64,000 nt of DNA from UBA5072 sp963822145 (GTDB lineage: Bacteria > Bacteroidota > Bacteroidia > Bacteroidales > UBA10428), in the NCBI GenBank assembly GCA_963822145.1, contig CAWGGG010000004.1, forward strand, positions 1,674,001 through 1,738,000, given 5' to 3'. A model generated the notes under the pieces. That model made no database searches. It was not told where the DNA came from and saw only the letters and a program-made list of their open reading frames with translations. Of this stretch, positions 18,212-26,797 are shown piece after piece (position 1 is the first letter of the stretch; every line of letters begins with the position of its first letter). Both the position numbers and the translations under genes were made by a program.

Positions 18212-18392
18212 AATGTGACATGAACTATGCAAACTTACCAAAGAAACCAGACCTAAAAATTCACTAACCCTATTGATTAACCTTAACCGTAACAAGATTA
18301 CGGAATAGCTGTTAAAAAGAGATTAAAAGAAAATTAAAAGAGAATTAAATATTGAGGCTTAAAATGTCAGGTCATCAAACCCAATGGAAGAT

Positions 18393-19760
18393 TCAAACGG
18401 TTGGGAGTAATATGAAAACTGTAGTCCCTTTTCCGATTTGTGAGGACAGGTTCAGGCTTCCATTATGCATTTTAATGATCTGATTAACAAGGGGAAGTCC
18501 AATACCACTACCTGATATGGAATGGGTATTGCTGCCCCGGTAAAAGGGTTCAAAGACTTTATTAATATCATCCTCAGGAATGCCGATACCTTTATCGGTA
18601 AACTGCACTTTAATCCATTTCTCAAAAGGTTCGATCCTGATGCTTACCATGTGATCGGCTGAGTACTTGCAGGCATTATCAATAAGGTTGGAAACAGCCA
18701 CTTTGAGCAGGTATTCATCACCCGCCACGGTCATCTGATCTGAATCAGTTAGAGCATTGTCAATGGCAATAGTAACCTGGTATTGGTTATTGAATCGCTT
18801 GATCTCTTCCTGGGCCTGCCAAAGGATTTCATCCAACCTGATCATTTTATTAAAATTCAATGGCCCTTCAGCACTGGTGCGTGCAATGAGCAGCAACCTG
18901 TTGGAGAGGTCGATCAGCGATTTGATGTCATCCAGCACAGATACCAGGGCCGCCTTGTACTCCGCGGTTGACCTGTCCTTCATGACCAGCACCTCCAGTT
19001 GGCCATTAATGGAGGTAAGGGGCGTGCGGAGTTCATGCGAGGCATTTGCAATAAAATCCTTCTGCATGGCAAATGACTTCTCCAAACGCTCAAGCACCCG
19101 GTTGAAGGTATTGGCAAGTCTGCTGATCTCGTCCCTGCCATTGCCCTCAGGAACCCTCAGGTTCAGACTGGTTATTGTAATCTTTTCCACCTGGTTGACC
19201 ACATCGGAAATCGGTTTAAGGGCCCTTCCTGAATAAAACCATCCTGCAATGGCAAACAGCAGCAAACTGAACAGAGAGGTCAGGGTGAGTATCATCCTCA
19301 GCTTTTTAAGGTGCGACTGGCCGGCCGTATCAGTTGCAGCTGCAATGACCACAAAACGGTCTAATTTCGCTGTGTATAACGTTCCCATAACTTCATAAGA
19401 ACCCTGCTTATAAAAAATTCTTTCAAACATCCTCACCCGCTCGAGGATATCATTTCTGATATCAATTTCCGATTTTTCATCCGAGCTGTAAATGATATCG
19501 TTGCGGTAATTAAGAATAATGACCTTTTCGTTTTGCAGCTTAACCGGGTTATCCTTTTCAAACCTCCTGACACGCTCGGCATCAATCACGTTGGCATCCA
19601 GGAGAAATTTGGCCGTGCTTCTGGCATTGTTCCTGAGCCGGTTATAGAAGTCCTCCTGCCGGAAATTTGCAGAAAAGAAGTAAATGGCAAATGACACGAG
19701 GATCATGATCATACCTCCCAGCAGGAGGAACTGCAATGTCAAACGGGTCCTGATCTGCAT
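18393..19760 (-). CDS. Sensor histidine kinase (HAMP-HisKA-HATPase_c)
   Basis: This is an inner-membrane kinase of about 455 residues. Two membrane segments (near residues 10-33 and 160-180) flank a periplasmic sensor loop of about 125 residues. A HAMP linker follows, then the HisKA phospho-acceptor motif ASHELRTPL and ATPase boxes NLIDNACKYS (N), DKGIGIPEDD (G1) and GSGIGLPLV (G2). The frame opens at 19793, but I choose the ATG at 19760, one base after the response-regulator stop, because the upstream residues overlap that gene. It pairs with the regulator encoded directly before it. Its position next to the redox operon makes that operon a plausible target. Confidence 0.94.
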   Translation of the reverse strand: MQIRTRLTLQFLLLGGMIMILVSFAIYFFSANFRQEDFYNRLRNNARSTAKFLLDANVIDAERVRRFEKDNPVKLQNEKVIILNYRNDIIYSSDEKSEIDIRNDILERVRMFERIFYKQGSYEVMGTLYTAKLDRFVVIAAATDTAGQSHLKKLRMILTLTSLFSLLLFAIAGWFYSGRALKPISDVVNQVEKITITSLNLRVPEGNGRDEISRLANTFNRVLERLEKSFAMQKDFIANASHELRTPLTSINGQLEVLVMKDRSTAEYKAALVSVLDDIKSLIDLSNRLLLIARTSAEGPLNFNKMIRLDEILWQAQEEIKRFNNQYQVTIAIDNALTDSDQMTVAGDEYLLKVAVSNLIDNACKYSADHMVSIRIEPFEKWIKVQFTDKGIGIPEDDINKVFEPFYRGSNTHSISGSGIGLPLVNQIIKMHNGSLNLSSQIGKGTTVFILLPTV

Positions 19761-19761
19761 G

Positions 19762-20439
19762 CTATGAATCTCTGAAAATATAACCAAATCCAACCTTGGT
19801 CTGGATCAGCTTTTTATCAAATCCTTTATCGATCTTCTTGCGCAGGAAGTTAACATAAACATCCACCACGTTAGTGCCGAAATCAAAAGTAACATCCCAT
19901 ACTTTTTCGGCAATGTCATTCCTCGACAAGACCCGTCCGCTGTTCCTCATAAAATACTCAAGAAGGGAGAATTCCTTGGCAGTCAGCTCAATAGATGTAC
20001 TGCCTCTCCGGGCGACTTTTCTATTCAGGTCAAGCTCCAGTTCCCCTACGATCAGCTTGTTCGTGGTGTCCTGCGTCTGATCTCCTTTTTTCAACAATAC
20101 CTTGACCCTGGCAAGCAATTCTCTGAATTCAAATGGCTTAACAAGATAGTCATCGGCACCTGCCTCAAATCCTGTAATTTTATCATCGGTTGTACCCAAG
20201 GCCGTGAGCAACAGCACCGGCAGGTGGTCATTCATCATTTTGAGTCTTTTGCACAGTTCCAGACCGCTGATGCCGGGCAGTATGATATCCAGGATGAAGA
20301 GATCATATTTATTCTGCTGTGCCAATTTCTCCGCAAATACACCATCATAAGCCACATCAGCCTCATAGTGGTTTTCTTCAAGTCCCATCTTCAAAAACGA
20401 TGCTACCTTCGGTTCGTCCTCTACAATTAATATCTTCAT
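19762..20439 (-). CDS. OmpR/PhoB-family response regulator
   Basis: A 225-residue two-domain regulator. The receiver domain has the acidic pair near EDEP, the phospho-acceptor Asp in LFILDIILPG, and the Lys in DDYLVKPFEF. The C-terminal winged-helix DNA-binding domain carries LTAKEFSLLEYFMRNSGRVLSR and ends VGFGYIFRDS. It is first in a two-gene unit with the histidine kinase. It has the CusR/PhoP-like length and no fused domains. The target genes are not shown by the sequence; the adjacent operon beginning at 17990 is the nearest candidate. Confidence 0.95.
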   Translation of the reverse strand: MKILIVEDEPKVASFLKMGLEENHYEADVAYDGVFAEKLAQQNKYDLFILDIILPGISGLELCKRLKMMNDHLPVLLLTALGTTDDKITGFEAGADDYLVKPFEFRELLARVKVLLKKGDQTQDTTNKLIVGELELDLNRKVARRGSTSIELTAKEFSLLEYFMRNSGRVLSRNDIAEKVWDVTFDFGTNVVDVYVNFLRKKIDKGFDKKLIQTKVGFGYIFRDS

Positions 20440-20534
20440 GGATGTCAGCTAAAAATTGAATGCATATCGGTCAGACTGTCCTCAAGGAAGCAATATTACT
20501 AACTTTCAATTTAATTCGCCTCGTTGTTCAATAT

Positions 20535-22007
20535 TCATTTATTAAATACTTCTTCCGCAAACCTTTTATAGAAAGCGGAATATCTTTCTCTGTTCACGCC
20601 TGGCTCAAATATTTCATAATGGCTTTCGATTGCAGAGAAAGCTTCCTCAAGGCTTTGATAAATGCCCACACCTGTCATGGCAACCATGGCTGCACCCAGT
20701 GCGGTAGTTTCTTTCATATCCAGCGCCTTCACAGGAATACCCGCTATATCAGCACGGATCTGGTTCCAGAGCGGATTTTTTGATCCACCCCCAACACATA
20801 TTACATCGCGGGCCGTATAGCTGCCCACCTGCTGCAGTTTTTCAAGTCCGTATGTCAGGTAACAGCCCAGGGCTTCCAGTCCTGCCCGGTAAATATGCGC
20901 ACGCGTGGTTTCATACCTGATCCCGCTGATACTCCCGGGTTTACCTGAGAATCCCCCGGGAAACAATTCCGGTACCAGGGCAAGACCATGACTTCCGGGG
21001 GGGATGGCAGCTGCTTCACGGATGATGTTTTCATAACGTGAACGATCATGGGTCAGGTGAGGGTATACAAGTCTGCTGATCCATTCCAGCACGCCCGATG
21101 CAACCCATTGAACGCCCGGATTCACCAAACCCGGTTGCGCATCCAGTTCAACGGTAATACCGGAATTCCGGGAGGGAATCTTCAGGGCATCAGCCCGGGC
21201 GCGTACCATAAGAATTTCCCAGGTACCAGAGCTCAGCACCGGCTGATTGACCCCTGCCCCGGAGGCCAGAATGGCAAATTGGGTATCATGACCTGCAGCA
21301 ACCACGGCCAGGCCTGACTTAACACCCAATGCCCCGGCTGCCTTCTCTGTCACAGTCCCGATAACCGTTCCAGGTTCTGTGAGCACAGGGAACACATCTG
21401 GTCGCAACCCCAGTGGGTTCAGAACAGCCTCGGAAAAATTTCGATGCCTCAGATCGGTGAGCATGCTCGTGCCGGCCATGGTGGCATCGGTGATGAACTC
21501 TCCTGACAGCCGATGCAGGATCAGAGAAGGCATCATCACATAGTAATCCATTTCCTGCAGGACATCCGGACGGTTTTCACGCAACCAGATGAGCTTGTTG
21601 ATGGTGTTGAAATGATAGGATTGCAGGCCTGTGGTCTGGTACAACCATTCCTGATCATAATATTGTGGTATACTCTTTTCGATCCTTTCAGTGCGGTTGC
21701 ACTGCCAGGAGATCACCGGATAGCAAAGGCTCCCGTCTTTTTTCATGGCTGCGCCGTCAACTCCGAAGGTGGTGACTGTCACCGCTTTAATTTCTGTTTC
21801 ACTGACTATGGAGCAAACCTTTCTGCTGCAGGCGGACAGCTTGCTCCAGATGTCATCAATATCCCAGATCAGACCCCCTTCATGAAAAGGATCCGGCATC
21901 GTATTGTTAGGAAGGGAATGTGACGCTATGATATCTCCGGTGGTATCTACCAGGCATGCTTTCACGTTTGTGGCGCCACAGTCGAGGATGAGGATGGACT
22001 GCATCAT
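20535..22007 (-). CDS. fucK: L-fuculokinase (FGGY family)
   Basis: This kinase phosphorylates L-fuculose to L-fuculose 1-phosphate in the cytoplasm. The 490-residue sequence follows the Escherichia coli FucK pattern closely from memory: ILDCGATNVKA, VTTFGVDGAAM, YPVISWQCNR, TMAGTSML, AAGHDTQFA, VLSSGTWEILMVR and GVQWVASGVLEW. These fit FucK better than rhamnulokinase or xylulokinase. Its start overlaps the end of the acetylesterase gene by four bases, so the two are co-translated. No fucose isomerase or fuculose-phosphate aldolase is in the window. The kinase could act on another 6-deoxy-ketose, but fuculose is the best reading. Confidence 0.88.
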   Translation of the reverse strand: MMQSILILDCGATNVKACLVDTTGDIIASHSLPNNTMPDPFHEGGLIWDIDDIWSKLSACSRKVCSIVSETEIKAVTVTTFGVDGAAMKKDGSLCYPVISWQCNRTERIEKSIPQYYDQEWLYQTTGLQSYHFNTINKLIWLRENRPDVLQEMDYYVMMPSLILHRLSGEFITDATMAGTSMLTDLRHRNFSEAVLNPLGLRPDVFPVLTEPGTVIGTVTEKAAGALGVKSGLAVVAAGHDTQFAILASGAGVNQPVLSSGTWEILMVRARADALKIPSRNSGITVELDAQPGLVNPGVQWVASGVLEWISRLVYPHLTHDRSRYENIIREAAAIPPGSHGLALVPELFPGGFSGKPGSISGIRYETTRAHIYRAGLEALGCYLTYGLEKLQQVGSYTARDVICVGGGSKNPLWNQIRADIAGIPVKALDMKETTALGAAMVAMTGVGIYQSLEEAFSAIESHYEIFEPGVNRERYSAFYKRFAEEVFNK

Positions 22008-23398
22008 TTCTCCCAGTTGTCTGTTCGGAAGGGAGCCAGCGGCAAGCCTTCGTTGCTGAAAATATCGGGCATGGACGTGTCATCGAAACAAAAGCGCACT
22101 GCCACCGGATTTTTTACATTTTTTGATGACAGCAATACCGAGCTGCCCTCGATTTTTGCAGTAGCAGGAACAAATTGCTGATCATCCCCGGCAATCTGGA
22201 ACTTTTCCGGGGATTTTCCGGTACATTTGAGTCCGGTAGCTACATTGCTGAAGCTAACGCGAACCTTGCCCTGTTCAATCTCCATCGATTGGTACATCGG
22301 GCTTTTGTACGAGGCAACAGGCTGATGGTAAGTTTCAGCCAGCGCGTAATTGGCCAGGCGCCTGCCCACATCCACCTTGTTCCGGGGGTGGATGTCCGCG
22401 ATATTGTCAACCAGGTCTGAAACGATGATCATGCCGGTATTCGGAATTGTTTTGGCAGCAATATCCTGCTGTTCACGAAGAAATTCAGAGGTACCTTTTT
22501 CTCCATAGTTAAATGGTGCAATTTGAACCAGGTAAAACGGAAAATCCCTTTTAAAATCGGTACGCCAGTTTTCCACCAGGGTTTTCAGCAAAGTTGAATA
22601 GATCTGGTAATTCCCGCAGTTTGATTCACCCTGGTACCAGATGGCGCCGGCTAATCCATATGGGACAAGCGGATAGATCATGGAATTGTAAAGTGTTCCG
22701 GGCGTGCCGGGCCACCAGTCGTACTGTTCACTGTATTTGTACCGGTTCAGCACCGGATCAGTTTCTATACGGCCTTTTTCGATCCAGACTTCAGCAGGTG
22801 TACCACCCCAGGCCGAAACAATGATTCCCACAGGAACATGCAGCTTTTGCTCCAATTCCCGGGCAAAAAAGTAGGCCACGGCACTGGTTGAACGCATGGT
22901 TTCGGGTGAACAGACAGTCCAGGTGGCATTGCAGTTTTGCTGCGGATAACCGGCGCCGATTTTCTGTACATGAAAAATGCGGATATCCGGATGGTTTGCC
23001 TTTGCAGCCTCTTCTTCGCCGTTCTGGATGGTGTGATTTACGCTCCATTCCATGTTCGACTGCCCGCTGCAGATCCATACCTCACCCAGCATCACATTCT
23101 TCAGTTCAACGTCATTCCCACCGAGGATCCGGATGGTATAGGGACCACCTGCCCCGATGGTTTTCAGGGTTGTTTTCCAGGCCGCTGCGTTATCGGCTTT
23201 TATTTTCAAAGTATCCTTGCTGTTCCAGCCAGCCACGATCTTCACGGTTTCGCCGGCATCCGCCCAGCCCCATATGGCAACTTCAGTGTTTTGCTGCAGA
23301 ACCATATTGTCGGAAAATACGGAGGGCAGGGTGATCTTTGCAGATATACCTTTGCTTATTGCAGCAAGCATGATCAGGGTGATTAAGAAGTGTTTCAT
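22004..23398 (-). CDS. Sialate O-acetylesterase-like SGNH carbohydrate esterase
   Basis: A 464-residue exported esterase (signal peptide of about 20 residues). It has the catalytic serine in CSGQSNMEWSV, an oxyanion/WYQGESN motif and a late Asp-His pair in DIHPRNK. Bacteroidota members remove O-acetyl groups from sialic acids or from plant polysaccharides such as xyloglucan and pectin. Coupling to fucK and to nearby fucosidase genes favours deacetylation of a fucose-containing polysaccharide rather than sialic acid, since no sialidase or Neu5Ac catabolic gene is present. The upstream side is the 52-base repeat array. Confidence 0.9.
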   Translation of the reverse strand: MKHFLITLIMLAAISKGISAKITLPSVFSDNMVLQQNTEVAIWGWADAGETVKIVAGWNSKDTLKIKADNAAAWKTTLKTIGAGGPYTIRILGGNDVELKNVMLGEVWICSGQSNMEWSVNHTIQNGEEEAAKANHPDIRIFHVQKIGAGYPQQNCNATWTVCSPETMRSTSAVAYFFARELEQKLHVPVGIIVSAWGGTPAEVWIEKGRIETDPVLNRYKYSEQYDWWPGTPGTLYNSMIYPLVPYGLAGAIWYQGESNCGNYQIYSTLLKTLVENWRTDFKRDFPFYLVQIAPFNYGEKGTSEFLREQQDIAAKTIPNTGMIIVSDLVDNIADIHPRNKVDVGRRLANYALAETYHQPVASYKSPMYQSMEIEQGKVRVSFSNVATGLKCTGKSPEKFQIAGDDQQFVPATAKIEGSSVLLSSKNVKNPVAVRFCFDDTSMPDIFSNEGLPLAPFRTDNWEK

Positions 23399-23458
23399 TG
23401 GATTTTTCTTTAGTGATGAATCGATGTAAATATAAATATTTCCGTCATAATGTCACCC

Positions 23459-23768
23459 CTACCATAATGCCGCCCCGATGGGGCTTGAATATTCTCGCCA
23501 CAAAATTATTCTACCATAATACCACCCCGACGGGGCCTGAAGGTTATCGTCAATTGTCTTTTCTACCATAATGCCGCCCCGATGGGGCTTGAATATTGTC
23601 GCCACAAAATTATTCTACCATAATACCACCCCGACGCCTATATCTCATTTTTTACCATACCCCGATGGGGCTGAATGGCCACATATCTTTTCTACAATAA
23701 TACCACCCCGACGGGGTGTCAAGGTTATCGCCAGAAATTTATTCTACCCTAATGTCACACCTCACTAA
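23459..23768 (+). repeat. Tandem array of 52-base palindromic units (forward arm)
   Basis: Seven units are visible. Four successive units begin with CTACCATAATRCCRCCCC at 23459, 23511, 23563 and 23615, exactly 52 bases apart, and two more lie at 23692 and 23744. One unit near 23652 is shortened. Each has a 25-base core built round the palindrome CCCCGAYGGGG, followed by about 27 bases that alternate between two related types. No cas gene is present and the intervening segments resemble one another, so this is a satellite-like array and not a CRISPR. Confidence 0.85.
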
Positions 23769-23792
23769 ACTTTCTTCAAACAAAATATTGAA

Positions 23793-23913
23793 AGCCCTGT
23801 AAGGGCGACATTATGGTAGGACAATATCATATATGAAGTATCATAAGCCCCGTAGGGGCGACATTATGGTTGGATCATAGGATATTCAAAAACAATACGC
23901 CCCTCTGGGGTGA
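23793..23913 (-). repeat. Inverted arm of the 52-base repeat array
   Basis: Three units carry the same core in reverse orientation, with GGGCGACATTATGGT at 23803 and 23856 and a decayed third core CCCCTCTGGGG at 23900-23910. Spacing is again 52-53 bases. The two arms face each other across about 30 bases, so the whole region could fold as a large hairpin. Confidence 0.75.
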
Positions 23914-23951
23914 AATAGTGCGTACAATTTTCAACGGCCCAGGATCAACTG

Positions 23952-26472
23952 TCAGAGTATTACCACAGCCAGGTTAATATCCCCCGCCGTTGCCGGATGC
24001 AGAACCTTCTCTTTCCCTGTCACCACTTCGATATAGTATTCAAAGTCATCCTGAATGTCATCTGCAGAAATTCGTACCTCGAATACGTTTGAAGACATCC
24101 TCTTGATTTCAGTGGCAGAATAATCCCTTTCACCAAGGCGTTTGTAAAATAGTTTCCCGGTAACATTTTCATTTTCCGACAACACCCGGATGCGCAGGTA
24201 AAAATCTTCCCCCTGCCGTAAAATCGATGGTTGGCTTGTAACAACGATACGTGTTTTACCGGAGTACTCCTTTGAAACATTTGCTTCTGCCGGAAGATCC
24301 AGCCTTCAAAATGGATTTAAGCAGGGCATCATGCCCGGTAAGGTTCCCGTTCTTCCGGATGTTGTGCATCTCCAGGTTGGCCAAGGTCCCCAGCTCCCCA
24401 TTAGTGCTGACGAACGATAACAGGATCCGGTTCATGTCACCCCATTTTTCAGCCAGCTCAATGCGTTTGGGCAATGCTTCAGCAGTGGTGATCTCCAGTT
24501 TCTTCACATTGTCTCTTTCCTTCCCGATGCGGTCAACTATACGGTTGAGTTCGATCTGGGTGTGGGTCACTTCCAAAACTGCTTTGTTGAACCTGAAAGC
24601 GTTCAGCCAGTAATCAAACCGTTCCAGGTTGCCGGCTCCCGTGATGCTGCCGCGAAAGGCTTCGAGTTCCGGAAAGAAATCATAGCGTTCAATCCGTTCC
24701 TCAATATCGGCAAGGTCCCTGTTTACCATAAGCCCCCCCGGACCCTGGATCCAGTCGGATGCATTCAGTGGTGCATCTCCCTTATAGCCTTCTTTGGATT
24801 CCATACCTTTACTGTCGAGGTCGGTAAAGATCCTTACCAACCTGGAATCGGTGATACCGAATTCAGTTTTTACCCAGTCGGAATAGAAATCCTCCACAGG
24901 TAAATCCCGCTGTAGCGATAGGTCGCGGCCTGTCCCTACAGTATCATATTGATCACATTCCCAGGCAGCCCTGGCCAGGGCACTGACAGTGGGACCGATG
25001 GAGCGTGTTCTCCAGTGAATGCCAAACAGCCCATCGCAGCCATATTTCCACGAATCAAGGGCATCTTTCCTCATCCTTCCTGCCCATAGCTGAGCCGTCA
25101 GTAAAGCCGGATCATCCTCCATCCAGGGGATGGACCATTTCGACCTGCCGGAAATTGCTCCGAATCCTTTATCCACCGGTGTGTAACCCAGTCCCCGGTT
25201 GATGCAGCTGAAGGGCATATCCTTGGGAAGGATCCGGTCAAATTCCGTTCGGTCCTTCGGCGGACCCAAGACCCAGCCACAGGTGGCCAGGGTAAAGGGA
25301 CTTCCCATCTCTTTCGCCGTTTCATAGGCTATTTGAAGGTCCTGCTCCGTCTGTACAACCACCTTATCCTCCACACCGCTCCAGGTCCAGCTTTCCGGAG
25401 TCCACAACCAGTAATAGTCAATGGGGTAGGCTTTTTGAATACGGCTGAATATACCCCGGTAAAGGGCTTTGATATCTGCTTTGTTATTGCTATTTATGCC
25501 ATATTGAAAACGAAGGTTTTCGGGAATGATTAACGGCGTCTCGGTTCCCACGCAGATCTTCACCCCCAGGGTGCGGGCCAGGGTAAAAGCAGACGAAAAC
25601 ACCTTACCCGATTCGTTGATGATCCTGATGTTCTCTTCTTCACTGCGTGGCCAGGGTGAGGTATTCTTCATATAATCAGCCCCGAAATTGTCACCCTCAA
25701 ACAACTGGGATGCCCCGGAGAGAAAATCCGTTGTATTGGCCGGACTATATCCCCAGGTGCTGTCGCCGGTTTGGAAATGAAGCACAGGATAGGCGGTCTG
25801 CACAGTCCCGTCAGCATTCACCGCTTCCTCCCGGCCAATCCATACCAGGGGTTCTGCCTTGGGCCCTTCGCCATTGAAATCGTTCCGCCACGGATAGGTA
25901 TGAAACCCGATGAAATTCATTTTCAGCTTGGGCAATTGGGCAACAATCGCCTTATAGTCCTGCTCATTCCACCAGTCGGGACCTTCCGGAAAATCATGAA
26001 AAGGCAGTATGCCGCGGAGGGCAAATAATGGTTTTTTCTGAATATCGAGGTCGGGAAGCCAGAAGGTAATTTTCTCATCCGGAATGACATCCCCGTGCAG
26101 GTAAAACCTGACGCCCAACTGCTCTGCAAACTCATAGGCTGCATAAAGCAAAGCCTGTGGTGATCCTCCTGTAATTCTCAGTATCTTACCATTTACGCCC
26201 AGGTAGGTCTTCATTTTGAATTCCTGATCCTCCAGCAGCACATCCACAGTAAAGATAATAGCACGACCCTTTACCTGCTTTTTAGGGAATCCCAAATGTA
26301 TCTCGGGCAGTAAATCGCTCCGGAGGTAGATGTATTTCCGGATCTCCTTGGCCGCGAGTTTTTCTATAGCTCCGGCACTTTCAGGAAGGTAAATCACAAA
26401 TTCTCTTTTGGGAGAGCAGGCGGTAATTGCCAGGAACAGCATTCCCAGCAGGAAGATTGTTTTGATTCTCAT
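23952..26472 (-). pseudogene. Frameshifted lipoprotein glycoside hydrolase (GH20/GH67-type N-terminal domain)
   Basis: The intact part (26472-24256, 738 residues) is a lipoprotein with lipobox AITAC. An N-terminal zincin-like domain of the kind preceding GH20/GH67 enzymes (AAKEIRKYI, GSPQALLYAAYEFAEQLGVRF) is followed by a TIM-barrel-like region (LRGILPFHDFPEGPDWW, ATCGWVLGP). Near 24300 the frame ends after LLKSILKAG. The next frame then continues sensibly (DLPAEANVSKEYSGKTRIVV...) through an Ig-like C-terminal domain to a stop at 23952. A shift of one base joins the two. It is either a real mutation or an assembly error. Alpha-glucuronidase or galacturonidase activity is a guess. Confidence 0.75.
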
Positions 26473-26797
26473 GACAATTGTCTCATTATGATTACTGTAA
26501 TGGAGTCAGGTTTGAGTGTCCGGTTTGCTGCGTATTGAAATTATTTTTGCTTATTCAGGAATCCAAAGGTTACAGGAAGAATCGTTTCACGGGTATGGAG
26601 TTTTTGAAGATTATTATTATATTAATGCACTTCGACTCCGCTCAGTGTGACTGCTGTTTTGAATTGTCAGCCTGTGCGTAGTCGAAGCCAGAGGCAGGCC
26701 ATACCGGCTTCCTCTTCAAAGATAATCACGATCAGGTAAAATCCAACCGGCCCTTTACTTTTGGAAAAACATATTTATCTTTATAAAAACCACCTCC
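26473..26797. other. 325-base divergent intergenic region with dispersed repeat copy
   Basis: No coding frame is supported. It separates two divergent glycosidase genes and so must hold two promoters. Bases 26630-26651 (CTTCGACTCCGC followed by TCAGTGTGAC) pair with GCGTAGTCGAAG at 26676-26687 with one mismatch, forming a copy of the dispersed element. No exact TAnnTTTG box stands out. Confidence 0.55.

Larger units (their letters stand above)
17991..18392. other. 402-base gene-free region upstream of the redox operon
   Basis: No coding frame is convincing here. The stretch holds the likely promoter of the long minus-strand operon, a perfect 12-base inverted repeat, and an AT-rich purine stretch next to the end of the histidine kinase gene. 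It therefore probably carries both the 3' end of the two-component transcript and the control region of the operon. Confidence 0.6.

Noticed and set aside
23459..23913. The 52-base repeat array as a CRISPR
   Set aside because: The intervening segments are related to each other, the cores are short GC palindromes, units occur in both orientations, and there is no cas gene in the window.
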